Assembly: GCF_013523125.1 (NCBI RefSeq)
Contig: NZ_JAAMQJ010000002.1
Coordinates: 124,001-188,000 of the forward strand
Direction: 5' to 3'
Length of the DNA stretch: 64,000 nucleotides
From: Pseudomonas entomophila
GTDB lineage: Bacteria; Pseudomonadota; Gammaproteobacteria; Pseudomonadales; Pseudomonadaceae
Shown here: piece by piece, positions 62,486-64,000 of the stretch
Position numbering within the stretch: position 1 is the stretch's first letter
Layout of the letters: each line of letters opens with the position of its first letter
The notes under the pieces: model-generated
Seen by the model: only the letters and a program-made list of their open reading frames with translations
Told to the model about the DNA's origin: nothing
Database searches by the model: none
Translations under genes and position numbers: made by a program

Positions 62486-64000
62486 GTGAAAAAGGATTCC
62501 CTCAAGGGCTGGTTCAAGAGCGGCGCTCCCGGCGTCTGGATCAGCGGTGGCGCCGTCGCCATCGCGGTGATCATGACCGTGGGCCTGCTGGCCGTGATCG
62601 CCGTGCGCGGCCTGGGCCACTTCTGGCCTGCCGACATCGTCCAGGCCACCTACAAGGTGCCGGGCCAGGCCGACCACGTGGTGATCGGCGAGGTGGTGCA
62701 GGCCGAAGAAGTCCCCCGTGCCCGACTCAAGGGGGCCGGGCTGCCGGTCCCGGACGAGGGGCCGGAGTTCATGACCCGCGAGCTGGTCAAGATCGGCAAC
62801 CGCGACCTCAACGGCAACGACTTCAGCTGGGTCGTCGGCGAATGGCTGGTGGACCAGCAGAAGCCAGCCGACCTCATGGCCCTGGAGCGGCGCGAGTGGG
62901 GCAACTTCTACGGCTACCTGGTCAGCGTCAAGGAAGACGGCCGCGTGGTCGCCGAAGGAGCGGCCGCCTGGTCCGAACTGCAAAGCCGACTCAAGCGCGC
63001 CAGCCAGCTGGCCGACGAGCTGCAGACCCTCGAGAAGTCCGACATCGGCGCCATCAACCATGGCCTGGAGCGCCTGCGTCTGCAAGGCCGCAAGCTGGAG
63101 CTCGATGGCAAGCTCGACGCCGCCGCCCAGGCCGACCTGGACGCCGAGCGCGCCGAACTCAACAGCCGCTACCAGGCGATCGAAGAGCGGCTCGGTGCCC
63201 TGCACCGGGACTTCGCCCGCGACGCCCTGGTGGCCCGCGATGGCAACGGGCGCGAGGTGGAGATCAACCTGAGCAAGGTGGTGCACGCCTACCAGCCCAA
63301 CGGCATGTCCACGCTGACCAAGCTGAGCACCTACTTCAGCAAGGTCTGGGAATTCTTGAGCGACGACCCGCGTGAGGCCAACACCGAGGGCGGCATCTTC
63401 CCGGCGATCTTCGGCACCGTGATGATGACCCTGATCATGGCGGTGATCGTGACCCCATTCGGCGTGCTGGCGGCCGTCTACCTGCGCGAGTACGCCCGCC
63501 AGGGCCCGGTCACACGCCTGATCCGCATCGCCGTGAACAACCTGGCCGGGGTACCGGCGATCGTCTACGGCGTGTTCGGTCTGGGCTTCTTCGTCTACGT
63601 GCTGGGCGGCTCCATCGACCGGCTGTTCTTCCCCGAAGCCCTCCCGGCACCGACCCTCGGCACACCGGGTCTGCTCTGGGCCTCGCTGACCCTGGCGCTG
63701 CTGGCCGTGCCGGTGGTGATCGTGGCCACCGAAGAAGGCCTGGCGCGTATCCCGCGTACGGTCCGTGAAGGCTCCCTGGCGCTGGGCGCGACCAAGGCCG
63801 AGACGCTGTGGAAGATCGTCCTGCCCATGGCCAGCCCGGCCATGATGACCGGCATGATCCTCGCCGTGGCCCGTGCCGCAGGCGAAGTGGCGCCGCTGAT
63901 GCTGGTGGGCGTGGTGAAGCTGGCGCCGTCGCTGCCGCTCGATGGCAACTACCCGTACCTGCACCTGGACCAGAAGATCATGCACCTGGGCTTCCACATC
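62486..64000 (+). CDS. pstA: Phosphate ABC transporter permease PstA, long form (3' truncated by window edge)
   Basis: Starts at GTG 62486, 17 bp after pstC, with AAAGGTAGAGAT upstream. The frame is open to the last base, giving 505 residues so far. The first membrane segment (GAVAIAVIMTVGLLAVIAVR) is followed by a ~270-residue periplasmic/coiled part (SELQSRLKRASQLADELQTL). The permease core IFGTVMMTLIMAVIVTPFGV ... GATKAETLWKIVLPMASPAM comes next. It partners PstC; PstB and PhoU should follow outside the window. Confidence 0.92.
   Translation, partial: MKKDSLKGWFKSGAPGVWISGGAVAIAVIMTVGLLAVIAVRGLGHFWPADIVQATYKVPGQADHVVIGEVVQAEEVPRARLKGAGLPVPDEGPEFMTRELVKIGNRDLNGNDFSWVVGEWLVDQQKPADLMALERREWGNFYGYLVSVKEDGRVVAEGAAAWSELQSRLKRASQLADELQTLEKSDIGAINHGLERLRLQGRKLELDGKLDAAAQADLDAERAELNSRYQAIEERLGALHRDFARDALVARDGNGREVEINLSKVVHAYQPNGMSTLTKLSTYFSKVWEFLSDDPREANTEGGIFPAIFGTVMMTLIMAVIVTPFGVLAAVYLREYARQGPVTRLIRIAVNNLAGVPAIVYGVFGLGFFVYVLGGSIDRLFFPEALPAPTLGTPGLLWASLTLALLAVPVVIVATEEGLARIPRTVREGSLALGATKAETLWKIVLPMASPAMMTGMILAVARAAGEVAPLMLVGVVKLAPSLPLDGNYPYLHLDQKIMHLGFHI

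Overview
The window looks like the chromosome of a fluorescent Pseudomonas of the putida group. It is GC-rich. The segment from about 26.7 kb to the end carries cfa, a cardiolipin synthase, a FolE2/DUF1826/COG0523 zinc locus, uvrD, a two-subunit pyruvate carboxylase, aspA, purEK and pstSCA, in an order I remember from P. putida genomes (recall, not a search).

Positions 1 to about 26619 appear to be most of a Tn7-like transposon cut by the left window edge. It opens with the end of tnsC and a TnsD/TniQ target selector. A second, shorter TniQ gene converges on tnsD. The element ends at about 26619 in three same-orientation copies of a TnsB-site-like motif spread over about 140 bp, the layout of a Tn7 left end. 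A rho-independent terminator abuts the end on the outside. This fits insertion at the Tn7 site downstream of glmS, which would lie left of the window (inference).

The cargo is mainly metal resistance. The copper block has, on the minus strand, a small PtrA-like protein, copA, a Met/His-repeat protein, copB, cytochrome c and a DUF411 protein. On the plus strand it has copRS, a Met/Cys-rich secreted protein and a CusCBAF Cu(I)/Ag(I) efflux system. A Cys-rich DUF326 protein follows. A TTACA-N4-TGTAA operator occurs before a DUF2790 gene, before copA and before the DUF326 gene, which ties them to CopR. The arsenic block is arsR-arsB-arsC-arsH-phosphatase-arsO-arsN1 on the minus strand with a divergent arsN2. 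Two antitoxin-like genes without partners and one unrecognised membrane-anchored protein complete the cargo.

The flanking chromosome (26.7-64 kb) is mostly housekeeping. Visible regulatory signals are a Zur box between folE2 and DUF1826, a HexR-like box before an RpiR regulator, Pho boxes before pstS and pstC, a leader hairpin before purE, and a long hairpin that hides the ribosome binding site of a GlsB/YeaQ-type membrane protein. A tandem array of 18 perfect 7-bp repeats, with a complementary degenerate array upstream, precedes an MFS transporter. The window ends inside pstA. No rRNA, tRNA or CRISPR array was seen.
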